Shown: piece after piece, positions 49,172 through 63,338 of the stretch
How the letters are laid out: every line of letters starts with the position of its first letter
Position numbering within the stretch: the first letter of the stretch is position 1
Assembly (NCBI GenBank): GCA_019614645.1
Contig: JABWDB010000021.1
Coordinates: 1,178,001 to 1,242,000, forward strand
From: Stratiolaelaps scimitus
Taxonomy: Eukaryota; Arthropoda; Arachnida; Mesostigmata; Laelapidae
Reading direction: 5' to 3'
DNA: 64,000 bases
Translations under genes and position numbers: made by a program
The notes under the pieces: model-generated
The model's database searches: none
Seen by the model: the letters and a program-made list of their open reading frames with translations, nothing else
Told to the model about the DNA's origin: nothing

Positions 49172-49198
<27 letters not shown>
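49172..49198. repeat. (TA)n microsatellite
   Basis: About 13 TA units inside the T-rich province. Confidence 0.95.
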
Positions 49199-52100
49199 CT
49201 CTCCGTGTTCATCATTATACTACTCATATATAATCATTTGCTCGTCTTCTTTCACTCTGTTATTAATAGTAAGTATGGGACATTTACTTCTTCAGCTAAC
49301 TTCTACTCACTCACCACTCTTGATACTTTGCGTTGATGGGTTGTCATAGTGTTACCTAAGTGTTTTATCATCAGCATCATCATAATAGATGTGATCGTCC
49401 TAATTGTTTCTCCACAGCTACGAGTCCTTAGATTGAGTCGTCATTTCTGGGCGACCTTATTCATCCGTCAGATGATGTCGGGCTAATCATGTTTGCTCTG
49501 GTTCTCGGTCATCCTCGTTCTGTTGCCACCTGCCTCTGCTGCAATTGTTTGTTTGTATTGCGTTGTTTTGTTACAGTTCGCTTTGTTGTTTTGTCCTTTG
49601 TATGTATATCAACGTTGCTGCGGCTGTTCCTGTTGTTTTTATTTTTATTTTAACTGCCCTTATTCAATACGATAATACGTACGCTCGCCTCTCAACGTTT
49701 TCAGTGTTGAATATGGGTCAGGGGAGCGGGTTGGAGGCGATTTCATCTTTAATCATTATCTCGATTAAATCACTCAACGAGTCATTCGTTCTTTCAGACA
49801 TTCGTATTTAGAGTCATCATTGTTTGTTACTTCCTGTGCTGGTTTTGTCTAATTTGTCTGTGTTCATTTTATTTGTTTGCACTATTTTTGCGATGTAGGG
49901 AATTGCGACTTTGCACAATACTTGTGTTCAGCGTATCGCCTTTATTATGATCGCCACCATGATTTCGTTCATATTCGGTTCTCTAGACGTCTGGTGAACA
50001 TCCCTCGATGATGAACTTACAACCTCTAGGGGGCATTTCACCAACCCTGCCAGACCCAACATTGGCCATCATTCTCTAGAAAGGCGAATTCGAAGATACG
50101 ATACAGCTCATACGGAGAGAACGTTTATCTTTAAATTTCTCTCTAATTAGTGTTAGATTAGTCGTCTACAGTAACAATAATATCCTGCAGAACATCCGCT
50201 TAGTTTTTCTCCTCCCTAATATTTTTCCTGCATTTTCGGGGTGGAATGTAAAATCCGCCTTTTCATGCAATTGTCCGAGCCTCTTCAGCGTTCTTAATGT
50301 ATTATATTCGTTCCACTCGTTTTATCATTTGTTGTTGTTGTTGCTGCTGCTGTTGTATCATGGTTAATTGTTGAGATATTCGTTCTTCTCATTTCAGTTC
50401 GACTGACAAAAAGCGATACACTACCGAGATATGTTATCATATGAATTGTGTGTGCTTGAGTTGAACGCATGTAATATTTATTGATACATTATTATTTTAT
50501 ATATTATATATGTACTCATGCTTGAGCTGAGTCAAGCGATTTATTTATTTGATGAAATAGTTAGCGTCAAAGCGGCATTAGTGTATGAGGGGCTTGCTTA
50601 CTTTTGCTGGCACTGTTTATTTTGTAATGTATGTATTTATTATTATATAATACATCTCGTGTTGCTTCTTGGTAATCATCATATTATTTTGTCCTATTTG
50701 TATGTCGTACTTCGGCGGTGTCTTTGATTGATGATGAACTTGTTCGCATTATAACCGTATTATTATTATTATTCATAGCAGCATTCGTCCTTTGTTTGTG
50801 GTAATTGTATCGTAGCATGTTGTATGTTATACATAGCTGTTGTTGTTGGAGCTATTGCTGCTAATGTTGATGTGTGACCGTAGCTGTGATTTCTGCGTCG
50901 GTGGGTTGGGCGAGACAAGGCACTACAATGAATATGCAATCATACTCGCGTAATCGGTACTCGCGGTCACCACGTCATCATCGTTCATTAATTCTTGACA
51001 CATCTTAAGCTTCAGCCTGACAGCGTTTTGCTTTGCTTTGTTTCTTTGCTTTCATGTTCGCTTGTTTAACATCATCATGAACCATTTGTCAGCCTCATCG
51101 TTGCTCAGCCTGTCCACACTTGCACATTTCACTCCGTTCTCATCACCTCTAATAGTAATAGCGATAATAATAATAATAATTATTATTATAATGATCTATT
51201 CATAGTCTTCTATATCTATAACAGTCTTCTGGTAAACAAGAAGATAACTCTGCCCGTTGCTCCTATGATTTGTCGTTTCTAGGTATGTTTTGTTTCTAGA
51301 TGACTGTTGGTTGTGTCTGGCTGGGTTTGAATGTGTGTGGGTGTGTCTGTGTACGTTTATGCGCATCTAAATGAGTGTTGTAATTTATGATGCTTACACA
51401 AGTCTTCTTATTCGAGTCTCTGAGGCATTTTTAGGAGGGAATTTTGTAGAGATCAGGAAACTTCTCGTGAAAATGGTAGAAGAAAGCATGACTGCTTAAC
51501 AACCTACCTATCGAATTACCGACGAAGAAAAATCGGAGGTTTTATTCATATTTAAACGATTCAGAATAATTTTGTAAAAATGGAATTGCCTTGTTTGCCT
51601 TCCTGATATTCCTGACCATCGAATAACCCACCTATGCTACAATGATACGTACAATCAACAGAGATTCATCGGAATATATATACCATGTATTATTAGAGCT
51701 GTTAACGTTGTTGGTGTTTTAGTCTTAAAATTATGTACGGAAGACTATGCTTCTGTCATGTTACACTTGACTTACTAGCTATGAGGCGCATAACATTAGG
51801 TGTATAAACAGATTAGGTAAACTGTAGTGCAACTACTGTTTTGTGTATTGAGTAGTTGGGTATAATTGACGTTTGTTTGGGCTTATCGTATGATTTTGTA
51901 ATAGCTAAGATATTGTCAATATGGTTAGCTGTACTTTTTGGTACCCCTTTCAATATTTGAATAGCCCTCGAACACGCGACTATGCAACACCTTTTGTCCG
52001 ACCTGACAATGGTAATTATATTCTCATCATCATGTCAGAGTACTTAAGATATTCAGTGGTCCGTGTGTGAATGATATGTAAGGTTATTCAAGATACTGCA

Positions 52101-52375
52101 TCACTTGATGTAATGTGGGGGTGAAACCTTCTGATCTATTATATGATTTCCAATCTCCATTCGGTACTTGTTCTGTTCACTGTTTGAAGTGCCCCAACAC
52201 ATTACTCGTATTCCAAAATTATGTGAGGAAATGGGACGACTTTCGTGTTGCTATGATTTTCATTATTATAGTTATTCCTTAAAATTGATCTTTCGTTTAT
52301 TATTATTATTATTAGAGTTATTTTTTATAATTGCAAATAGTCTCATCACTGCTAGTGTTGTGTTTATTCGTATCT

Positions 52376-52435
52376 ATTATTATTATTATTATTCATCGTC
52401 GTCATCATCATCATTATTATTATTATTATTATTGT
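52376..52435. repeat. (ATT)n/(CAT)n compound microsatellite
   Basis: An ATT run passes into a TCG/TCA and CAT run and back to ATT. It is the source of the serine/leucine run in the overlapping plus-strand frame, which is therefore not a gene. Confidence 0.95.
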
Positions 52436-52977
52436 TTTTCTCCTTGGGACCCCATGATATGATTGTTGTTTTTTTGTTGTGTCGCTTGAGTGTTATCGTC
52501 TCTTGTGCATTAGTTCTGTTTTGTATTGCTCTGTAGCTATTTTATACCTTATTCATGTTTTACTTACTTTATTTACCTCATTAATTCATAATTATCATCG
52601 TCACCAATAGAATCCACGCAAACATAACAACACCTTCTGTCCGCTTTATGATAACAACATTACTGTTGTCATTACTATAATTATAACCATCATTAGCATT
52701 ATTAACCTTTCTAATTATATTCGGTCATTCGTAGTTCTCTCTCTCTCTCTTAATCCATTCGGCTTCCTTTTACGCTGTCTCGTTTCTACTGTTTCTCTTG
52801 TGTGTTTCGTATAATAGCGATTCGGGCAAGCGCTTCCAAGGCAAAAGTCGAACGGAACCTTGAGTCGGTTAATCATTTTTCCGCTTTGCTTCAGCTTGCT
52901 TCGACTGAGCCCTTGTTGTGAACGTTCACACGCACGATGGATATATATATATATGCGGGACCTCAAGCGGGCCGTCG

Positions 52978-53018
52978 CCACCGCTGCTGCTGCTGCTGCC
53001 GCCGCCGCCGCCGCTGCC
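52978..53018. repeat. (GCT)n(GCC)n triplet repeat
   Basis: GCTGCTGCTGCTGCTGCC followed by GCC units. It reads as polyalanine in frames on both strands; no gene context is recognised. Confidence 0.92.
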
Positions 53019-53809
53019 ACACTCAGTAGGTCATTTGGGGTTTCCCGTTTTGCTAGTTCACGTTTAGTAGCTTCCCGTTACGACTTTCGTTTGTGTCGAC
53101 GTCTTTTTTGCTTCTTTCCTTTTACATCTCCATGTTTCTCCTACGTTTCTCCGCCTTTTCTCCGCTTGTTCATCCTCCGCTAGCTAGTAAGTCGTAGTTG
53201 TGTTTTGTGAGTCATTATAGGCTTGTTTATGCAGAATATTATTGTATGTATTTTCATATCGTCGTCGATAGCATTACCTAGAGTTTGAACCTTTGAACCT
53301 TTGATCTCGATATATTGATATCATCATCATCATCAACATCATTGTGGTCCTGGATTTCCTGGGCCTCCGGAAGGGTCAGGTCAGTCCTGTATCCTCCCGA
53401 TTATTGCACACAAGCATTTGCTATTTGCTTCTGCAATCATTTGTTGCCACCGTTCTTCCAAGACCTCTTCAGCCACACTAAATACCCCGTACACTGCATC
53501 CCACGCCGTTCTCAGCACAACATCGTCTTCTATTGTTTGTTATAATTTTCCTTGTCTTCTTCTTTCTTCGACACGTCAAGAAATTCGAGTTTTGCGTCCT
53601 TTTCTAGTCACTGGTCACCAACAATTCGTCGAACAATATGTATCACAGATGACGGCCCTCTCCAAACAAGCGGGGCTTGCTTGTTTCGTCCTTACAGTTT
53701 CTATTGATTTGTTCTTATATTCTTTAGCAACGAATCTCTTGATCATGTAGAGCCAATCGACACATTTTATCGTGTAATCACCTTTAGTTCTATGTGATTG
53801 TTAATATTT

Positions 53810-54830
53810 TAGTGTTAGCATTTTAGTGTCAGCAGCCTGTTGACTTGAGTGTGTTTCCTTTTTTTTGGTTATTGCTGTACATAGTTTGATCCACTGGACG
53901 CAGATCTATGGACGCCTCTCAATCTTGGTTGTCGGGATAGTTCGCAAGTAGGTGCTGAAGGAAAGGGCCATCGATACATTCGATATCACACGTACACCGG
54001 ACCAGTGGAAAGTAAGATGATCATGATCGGACTATTTTTTAATTGAAGGAGACATTGCTTCGTTCCACCGGTTTTACTAATGAACATTCGAGAACAATTC
54101 CGGCAGCGGTGGTGTAGCTGCTGATGCCAAATCTGGTTGATGTGTGCTGCTTATTCAGTCAATTTGCCACAGAGACAAAGATAACCTTTGGGTTTAGTAT
54201 AGCAATGAGGTGCCTTGTGCTGTGCCATGGGTGCAACGTACGTATGCATATGTATAGCGATGTATAAACTCCATTTGTGTGTGTGTATGTGGAAAGTGAT
54301 CTGGGAATATAGAGGGAACGGTTAATTTGAGTTGAACGCAATACAGCTTCAAGCCTGCCTCTTTGAAGAAGACATCTGTAACAATTTTTAAAATATTCCA
54401 AGATAAACGTAGTTAAGATGGCCCGAAATCCTCTCAGAGTTAGAACTCGTATGTTTGTTGTCAATAACAGCAAGTCTTCACTTTCAAAGCCTCCGGTAGC
54501 TACAACAGCTACTTAGTCGTTTTAGTGCAGACGATCATATCTAAAAGTCGATTCTATTAATAAAGATCTGCCAAAGATGCACTCTGTTCTCAGGGAGACA
54601 CATGGGACAAAACTCCATAGTTTTGAGCGTCCTGATGGGTGGTGAAGCTCTGGAGTGTACAAAGCTACATGTGAAAAAGGTAGGCTGGCTAGCTTAGAAG
54701 TGTGGGAATAGTTTGTCTGTCTGCGATGTTTGGAGTTTTGGGCTTTACTGGGGACCGGGAGGGGTGTGAGCCATTGGGGATGTGGTTGGGACCCGCGAGT
54801 AAAAGGAGGAACTGAACCGTCTGTGAAAGC
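53810..54830. other. Anonymous stretch, no gene recognised
   Basis: Ordinary AT/GC mix without recognisable frames or repeats; a 104-codon minus-strand frame (54473-54159) has no domain. Confidence 0.4.
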
Positions 54831-55330
54831 AAAGCGGGTGTGTCACCGCGGCGGGTAGTGAGTGTGTTTCTGTACCCTCTGTCTGTTCCGTCCCGTCACC
54901 ACCGCATACCATCCAGCCCGTAACCGTCAGCTAAGCGCTAGCGCAGCCTCAGCAGAGCCTGGGCTGTGCCTCGGCCTCCCCACGCACCCCTGAGGAACGC
55001 CGCCTGCGGCGGCCCAATGCCCGTCGCAAGGCCCAGTCGCACTTTGTCAGCGGACACAACCGCAGCCGTTCCTGTCTGCAGCTGCCGTTGCTCTGCTGCT
55101 GCTGCTGCCGCCGCCACCGCCGCCACCGCCGCCACCGCCGTCGTCTCTAGCACTGAACAACATGGACTCTCTCTGTTGTGGGTAGACGGCTGTTCTGTTA
55201 GAACGGGAAAGTGATCCCCGGAAGTGCGGAAGCTTTTTGTGCCGTCGACAAGCGACTGAACTGAGGTAGCGGGCTACCCACATGTGCGTCGTCGCCTCCC
55301 ACCTCATCCACAGTAACGCCGTCTCTGCAA
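54830..55330. other. GC- and CG-rich segment with GCC/GCT repeats
   Basis: It includes the triplet tract CTGCTGCTGCTGCCGCCGCC and CCGCCA units at about 55093-55140. Frames are open on both strands and dominated by alanine. It could be a 5' untranslated exon or promoter region, since such composition differs sharply from its surroundings, but no start codon with a recognisable protein follows. Confidence 0.4.
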
Positions 55331-58300
55331 GTATGTCGCTACTGCGGGCACACCAGCTCCGTTTGGCTAGCGCGACGTCAATATGGTTAGGTGGTGTACA
55401 CCACTACTGATGTCGAGGTGGTGGTCGTCGGTGTATAACGAAAAACGACCGGTACGCCCGGGACAGCCGAGTACTGAATGGCGGAACTGTGGCAAAACGA
55501 ATGACGGAGCAGGTGAAGCCCAGGTCCAATGTAACACTGTATCGCACCTTCAGTATTAGGACATCATTAAGATGTACCCAGACTGCATTTCTATATATCT
55601 TTCTATGTGTGTTATGATATACAAATTATTTTTATGAAATGTTGTCCTTTGCATGAACAGTGTCTGTTTGTCCGCCTGTGTGATATGTGGTGATCTGGAG
55701 CGGCGGTGACAGCAACGTGGACGAGCGAAATGGATTCGTCCACTAGCCTTCCATTTGTTCTGTCTATTTCAACAGAAGACACAAGCGGCTCATACGAAAT
55801 AGTATACGAAGGTCTTTAGCAACACATTGTCAACAATACTGACCTATCCTATATATGTCTGTACCGCAACTATTAATCTGTTAACAGATGGGCACACTAG
55901 ATGGATATTAAGGACTTGAAGGATACGTGACACAGATAGGTAATATGTATAACATATAAGAAATACAGAGCCACCTTATTGAGCAAGTGAATAGAATCAC
56001 ATTATTCCTCATGGCTGTGGCCACATTCGGCGGCGCCCTGCAACAATATTCTTTCAGGTGGTGTCATTCCGTAAGAAGTCATTAAACTGTCACGTTCAGG
56101 CTCTTGATGATATGTCGACTATTTCCTTTGGTATAGTTTGATTGAAGCATAAGTGGAAAGCGTGGCTGTTTCTTGAAGCGAAAGCTTAGATGGTGTACAT
56201 CGTAGCGCTGCTCATGACGATTGCTTGAGCTATCTTAACATTATTGGTGGTGATATTCAGGCTTCGAAGGTCGTTTATCCGGTTGGTGCTTGTTGTGCTT
56301 TTTGTATGTTGGCTCTACGAGGTTCTTGGTGTTTGTTTTGACATTGCAGTTGATGATGTTGCTTCATTTCTGTTAAAAATTAACCATTACAGCGCGGAGG
56401 CAGGCTGGCGAGGGGCTGTCATAGGGGTACCGCGGGTTCCGTTGCACTCTGCTGCTGCATCATTGCTTGTAGATCCTTGTTTACTGCAACACAAATATTT
56501 GATAATGAGATGTAGTCAATATTGCCAATACATGATGCAAATTGCTGCACTGAGGCATATAATTTGGTGAGCGATTTAGACAAACGATATCATTTTGGGA
56601 TGTCAAGGAAGAATGTAAAAATAAATCAATTTCGTCGAGCAAACCTCGACAACAAATACTCCTAGGTTCGGGCTTAAGAAGATTTATGAATACGGTCATA
56701 TATGTTTAAATCTACGGATTTTTCGTTCTGACGAACATGTTTAGCGAGCCACAGCAAGAAACTATTGGCGATCATACTCTACCAGATATTTTAAGGGGTT
56801 AGGGGCCGGAGGCAGATTATAACACGGGCTCGTAAATCGTCCATACTTAGTTTCTCTGTGAAGTTTTGCCAGAAATGCACTTTATGCCGGACGCGCTGTT
56901 CTGGTAAACTATTATACGAATACAATATAGTATTATACGGATGCCCGCATCGCCATTGGGAGGTGAGGATTCCTGGACAAAATAGGCTTCGAGTAGCCAG
57001 CACTTAGCGTAAAACATGAGCCATACGTAAGCCAAGAATTAAGCCAGTTCTTAATTCCTGTCTGAACCAAGCACCTATGAAGATATTATATAGTTCGGAA
57101 TGGCTTCGCTAACCCGTGAGAACACTCGGAGCGAGCCCACGGGAATACTCATCTCAGACGGTACGAGCACTTCTTCTACATGTCGTCAAGGCGTTTTGGG
57201 ACGGGGCTCAAAAGAGGATCCCTTAGTGAGTTAAGTGACGATACGAAACTCGGCCCAGCTAGGTTAACTGGACTCTTGGTTTACCAAGTCAGTCATGCTG
57301 AAGCGAGGAGTGAGATAATCATCAAGACTTCACAACTGTCTCTGCAAAAATGTCACTGATCTGATGGAGCGATTCATCATTTTTTAAGAAACGTGCTGTA
57401 CGAAGGATACTGACACAACGTGTTGCGAGAGTCGAATGGTGCAGGAGATGGAGGAAGTCAGTTACGAATGCTCGTGAACTACACGATCGCATATAGAAGA
57501 GGACCATTTGCCTCATATGTATAATACTTCCTAATCGCACACGTTATTGAAGCGAACACGTTGTCACATCCTGACATTGTGCATAAGTACCAGCCACGTA
57601 TTGGAGAAGTACAGAAACAATGAAGAAGTAAAGAATATAATGCCGGCAAAAGGTGAACGGAAATTAGGGTAATATTATCGATCTGAACAAAGTGACATGC
57701 CCCAACCGTAACAAACGGAATTCGTTAGGCAATGTTACATTATTTGTTGCTTGGCAGGGAAGGACATACACATATTATTATAATTCGACAATTGTTTATA
57801 TTGATTTTGTTCAGTCACTTCCTGAGCGTAGACGCAATTTCGAGCGTTAGCTGACTTTATATACTGATTTATTGAACTGGAGCCGGATATGGAAAGTCTC
57901 CTATCGTCACATTCGAGTATTGAACTAAATCAGGCTTTCGGGTAAACTCTCTAAAGTTTGCGGCATAGAAAGGCAGAAACGCTGTTCCAATGCTTATGCT
58001 GACTCTGAAAGTAAGTTCCGAGTGTATATGGGCCTATTGTACTTGGTAACTCAGTTGGATGCTGGTATAAACTAAGACAACCTACAGAAATCGAGTCTTC
58101 ATGCAAATTTTCGGTCAAACAGACATAGGCAATAACCAGGAATTTACTGCTAAAGCTGTGTTATTGAGAGTATGCGTGTCTCCCAAACTAGTCGCCTAAC
58201 CATTCCCTGTTTTGTCCCACTTTTTCGAACACGAACAGGTATACACAAACTATGTTTATGTCCAGTTATGTTGTTTTGTCAAACTTGACGGGCTGGAAGG

Positions 58301-61300
58301 TGTCGTCTGCAAGCTTGCGCTCCCTGATGTGTATCTAATGACTTAACGGTGAACACGAGAGATGAGTCGGCCAGTCATGATTCTGTTGGTTGATGGCCGG
58401 ACTGAGTAGTGCGTGTGTATGGCTGTGATCCTGCGGCTGCTAGAAGTCATAGACGGACCACCGCCAACTGTCAGGGGGCGCTCTAATAGGCCCACTCTCG
58501 GCTGGGCTGGGACTAATTCAACCTCGTGTAACCTCGAGATAGAACCCACGAGACAGACTGTGTCGGAGATATGAGAACGTACGATACGTACATGAGAAGT
58601 GTGCCTACTGGGGATGGGGACTCTGCCCTCACCCCGTGGGAGTCCAATTTGTACCACCTACCTACATACGGGTGCCGGTGGTGCCCCCGTAGCCGAATGA
58701 TGATAACTGTCCCGTAAGGGACGATTATCGTCTCTGTGGCTTACATCACTTACAAACGGTTTGCTCTCTCTCACTCACACACACACACTCAGACAACCGC
58801 CCACGTCAACATACATATACACCTGGCTCCCCTTCTTTCTACCACAATCTCTCCTCCTCTCATCTTCCTACTCCAGGCGTCATAAGCTTCCTCCCCTCCG
58901 CCACTATAAGCAGGCCTCATGTGTGATACTTATGTCACTGAGGCAAATATACAAACGTGAGTATACGGAGTCGGCGAAAACGCGACGGGTAGCCACTGCC
59001 ATTTTCTCGACAACTGGGGCGTTTACTGCACAGCCAACCAAATAGGTATCATTGTTTAGACGTCACCATTGACTCGACACAATGTGTCTGTCTGTGCGTG
59101 TGTATGTGTGCACCATAGGCGTCCCTATGCAGCGACTGCTATGTCAGCGACTTAAGACCGCGTGTATTGTAACGTTGAAACGACATAATGCCGACCATAC
59201 TTCGAGTACACAACCGGATCGAAAATGAAGGATGTTGCATGGAATAAAAGGGGCTATCTGGTTCAATGAATTCCCAAGTTGTAGATTTGAATGCAGACGG
59301 AGCCACGAAACACAATCTAGAGACGGCCCACAATGCACCCCAGTTTCTGGGTATCATGCTGACGCAATATATTTATCATCTGGCCTACCATATGAAGCTG
59401 GCCGTGCAAGCTCCATCCAAACGCGCGTTGGGGCTCAATCGCAACCCTAGGAGTGGGTTGACATACGTCGTTGCGGATATTTCCCTATCCGTCGACAAGT
59501 TCAAGTGGTTTTCTAAACACCGGAACATTGAACGGAGACGCATGGAAGCGAGCCAATCATACGAATCATCATGTTGTGGTAGTATACGCCGTGCATAGGT
59601 TTCATGACAAGCTTTGCATTGCTCCTTATTCGTTGACTGAGCCCGTCTCATCCTGTGTATTTTTGAGGTGCGGACAATTCTAGGGAAAATACATGCTTCC
59701 AAATGCGTGTCCTCTGGCTAGCATGGCTTATATTTGCTTTGTACTATTTGTATTATTTGTAATATACTACGCATCAGGGGTGATCAATGAAAGATGATAA
59801 TAAATTAAGCTTTGCTGGTCTACAAAACGTGCACAAATTAGATGTAATTAAATAGCAGGAAATAGTAAACTGATGTTAAGTCGTTGAAGTTGAGACCCGT
59901 ATATATAATACTTGGTTTTCTCGATGGTCTCAGATAGAGAAGCACATCCACCCATATATGCCAGTGGCAAGCATCACTTAATAAACATTATTATTATTCC
60001 TTGCCTTCGTGTTCTGCTTTTTCAAATCTACTTACGCGAAATGTTGACGCATGTGACGCTCCACATGATACTCCACACCCATCCCACAACGAAGGGTGCA
60101 GTCAACGTTTGTATGAGGGCTGCGAGCAGGTTAAGCGCAAATGCGCGTCCTCTGCTCGAGTACTCTGTACGACAACCGCACAGGACACACAGGGCCGCCA
60201 CGAACGTTCCTGTAATTCAAGAACCAAAGACCAAGAAACAGAGAAATGTATTGTCACGGATTTGATTTTAGTATGCGTGTCTGCCTATTTTATAAGAGAA
60301 CGTGAAGTTTGTATGGATCTCGAACATGATTCGTAAGGTTTCGAATATTGTAGACTTGGTTTGATACGAAAACTTGATGTGAAAGGCACCGGCCCTTGAA
60401 AAAATGTGTTTATACTAAAAAATATAATATAATATGCTACATATGTATCTACACTCATTGTTGGAAATTTTGAAAGTTTATCATACACAAAAACTCTGTG
60501 TTAATAGTTTGTGAGTATATCGGTAATATTATCGTCATATTACTGCTTCCTTATAGCTTCGCCTCTGTATTTTATGGTTATCGGATGAAATTTTAAAGAA
60601 ATATATATATATATATTCATTAGTCTCGAACACGTGGTGCTCAACAGCTATCGGTTCAGCCCAGGAATTGGCCTACGTTATGACTCCTACTGGGTATCTT
60701 GTCTTCTATTGATTATCATATATCATTGTGTGCGATGTTCGATAGCGCAAATTGGAGGCCACTTGGTATCGTATGGTCGATGGCAAACTGCACGTGTTAG
60801 AGGTGCTTTGTTGTTCGTATTGCGTTATTTTCTGGTCTTCGAAGTGGTCGTCAATTATGCCTCAGGCGCAGACACTTCCTCGAGGGGCGTCAAGCACTTT
60901 TAAGATGGTTATATCCGATGTGATAATAATTCAATACCACAGTAGACCCTCGGGTCCATTAGACAAAACAGAAACTGTTGAAATATTCGAAATAGAAATA
61001 AATGGAAACACTGTTCTATTATTATCTTTATTACACACATCGTCGTAGTATTTTCGTCTGCGCGTAGCAAATAATCAAAGAGAAGAAGAAAAGTAGCGAG
61101 TAGACAAGCAGATTACATTTTTCTGCAGATGAAACTAATAGTGGTGTCTAACTAACTTTTGGAAAACTAAAAAAATAAGCACATCGCAGTACGACAGCGA
61201 GGCTTGTAAACTCCTTGAATAGTATTTTTAAGTGTAAACCTGTACGATGCATAGCGACTTGATAAAATGAGATTATCGTGAGGCATCGTCTAACGAGGCT

Positions 61301-61640
61301 GAACCTCGGTACAGTGAATGCGTTCGTATGTCGGGCTGGCTAAACATCCTTTAGTTAAGCGTCTAGAAATCCATTGAAGAATAAATATCTATTTAGACAT
61401 TCATGCCGGTGAAGGCAGTATATCGTGATTTCTAGTCATAACTGTGCCTTTTTGGACTGGCCATAGGGCCAGTTAGTAACGAAATGCATGTCTGCGTCTG
61501 CGCCAACGAGAATGTCATAAGCTCACTACTTTACCGCATCTGTCAGACCGTACGTACACAAGTTGAAGGAGGTGTTTTCAGCCACTCGACTGTGGTCCTT
61601 GCGAAGTCACAGCTAACACTATCTAGCGTCTAGTGAGTAA
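55330..61640. other. Anonymous stretch, no gene recognised
   Basis: Open frames of up to 117 codons occur (59912-60265 plus; 59266-59598 plus and 59702-59385 minus overlap each other). None matches a family that I know. A hairpin with GTCCCGTAAGGGAC lies at about 58698-58712 and an AT run at 60600-60617. Confidence 0.4.
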
Positions 61641-63330
61641 GGGCTTGTAGTGAGGGCGGGCATGAAAATGTATCGAAGGCTGCTGCGACTTGCGCGAACT
61701 GGGTCGCATGGACGGGCGCGCGATGCGAGCGTTCTAGCAGTACAGTGTGTACAAGGAGGTGCCATGGTGGGGTCGCCTATAACGGAGGTGTTGATGGAGC
61801 GCTTTCCGCCGAAAAGTTGCTGCATCGGCGGTGCGCATGCAACTACCTGCCTTGCTCCTCTCGACGAAAGGCTAGATGATGGTGGCAATGAGCACGTCAG
61901 GCGCAACGCTAGCCGGGCAATACCACCGAACGCGTGAGCGTATCGTTCTGTGCCTACTGAGGACCGCCTGCCGTGGGTCTCGATTTGACTCCGGCATCAC
62001 TAGCCGACTTGATTCAGGTGCTAATTGGAATAGGCTAACGACCCTATACGCCACTAACCTAACTAGCAGGGCAGTTGGTCCCATGCGTGGCGTATGCAAG
62101 AAACGTATGTCTTAAGGCTTAACATGTCACACCCTCTCACAGACACAGTATAACTCTAGCGTCCTAGCATTGACCATTAACTCGCGTGTACGATGTCGTG
62201 GGATCTACAGGGGCCTTGGAGCGACGGATGCACATATTAAAGACGATAATAGGAGCATGATCTGGCATGCTACACAGGTGCTTACGCGCAAATGCTGTGG
62301 TATTTCTCGTATTTCAGATAGCATGTAATTGTACATTGAAGCATTAGGCCCCACCATAACTAGCCAACATAATGATTACTTGACTGTTGTCCATCACCAT
62401 CAAGGCTCCTTGTCTTCCCTTGAAACAGCGCAACTCTCTTCTGTTTATCTGGTCATTTTGGTCGTCCACCTTCTGCCGGTGATCGTCGTCGTATTCATGG
62501 TACACCTCGAGAGAGGAGGCATATTAATTGACGACTTTTCCACTTTCCCCCTGTCCTTCTTGCCTCCCCCGCGCTTAGAACAGCTGCGTGGGTATACGTT
62601 CCTTGTCGCCCTTCTCCCCTCCCGACTGGTGCAGCAAACACATAGCGTGGGTGCGTATCTTATCGCTTATTTGGTTCGTTTCCTGCTGCTGCTACTCTCT
62701 CGCGTCTCGTACAGTGTTCTTACATTCCTCTACTCTTCGTTCGTCCGCGTTGCCCGCTCCCTCTTGCAACTCCACACAGGAAGGCATGCAGGTGTACAAC
62801 AGTCGGTGCAACAATCTCCCTTTAACCAGAAGAAGGTGCTCTTCCAGGAGCCCTTTGAAATGTGTGAATATCGCTACCCGGCCTCGCCCATGCGGGGGCC
62901 TGGAGCCGAGGACCGCGGGTTGCTCATGGACTGACATCGGCGCACCAGGTTTCTAGGTTGCAGCACGAAGACCGCACTCCCTATTCTACCGCTTCTATCG
63001 CTCCTATTGCAGCGGCAACCCTGGTTTTGCCCCTACTTCTGCTGGCGACTGCTCCCATCGCAACTGCCGCCTTTTGAGAGTGTTTGGAAGTGTGGCTAGA
63101 AGGAAAGGGCAACGCATTGAAAAGTTCTTCTATCCAATTCATTGTCCCATCTATTCGTCGCGCGCAACGCTCGCTGTTCGCAGTTCCTTTCTCGCTTCTC
63201 ACCTTCCCAGCGCCGATCGCGTGGACGCGCTCCTGCTCTCGATGAGGACCGGGGAAGCGGCAACAACGGCCTAACACGGGAACGTCGACAACGACGAAGA
63301 GAAAGGACGCGGAGGTAGACGAGGAAGAAG
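61640..63330. other. GC-rich, pyrimidine-biased segment without assigned gene
   Basis: A 201-codon plus-strand frame (62329-62934, starting with TTG) is rich in leucine, valine and serine because the plus strand is pyrimidine-rich. A 145-codon minus-strand frame overlaps the following part. No domain is recognisable in either. It may be an untranslated exon or promoter-proximal DNA of a gene lying beyond the window. Confidence 0.35.
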
Positions 63331-63338
63331 ACGATGCC

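Larger units (their letters stand above)
43265..53800. other. Province of T-rich trinucleotide microsatellites, no gene recognised
   Basis: The plus strand is repeatedly punctuated by ATT, CAT/ATC, GTT and TCT tracts: about 43434-43450, 43518-43535, 44383-44406, 44598-44617, 49125-49165, 50331-50355, 50758-50772, 52301-52314 and 52376-52435. The T-rich orientation dominates; exceptions with AATAAT on plus are near 44815, 47885 and 51165. AT runs occur near 44958, 47320, 48280, 48670-48712 and 49172-49198. No domain is found in any frame. The one-sidedness recalls a long untranslated or non-coding transcript, but nothing proves transcription. Confidence 0.5.

Noticed and set aside
59140..59700. 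Overlapping plus and minus frames of 105-110 codons
   Set aside because: Neither shows a domain, and both strands are open over the same bases, so neither can be preferred.
62329..62934. 201-codon plus-strand frame that looks membrane-like
   Set aside because: It begins with TTG, and its leucine/valine/serine content follows from a pyrimidine-rich strand; no conserved motif is visible.
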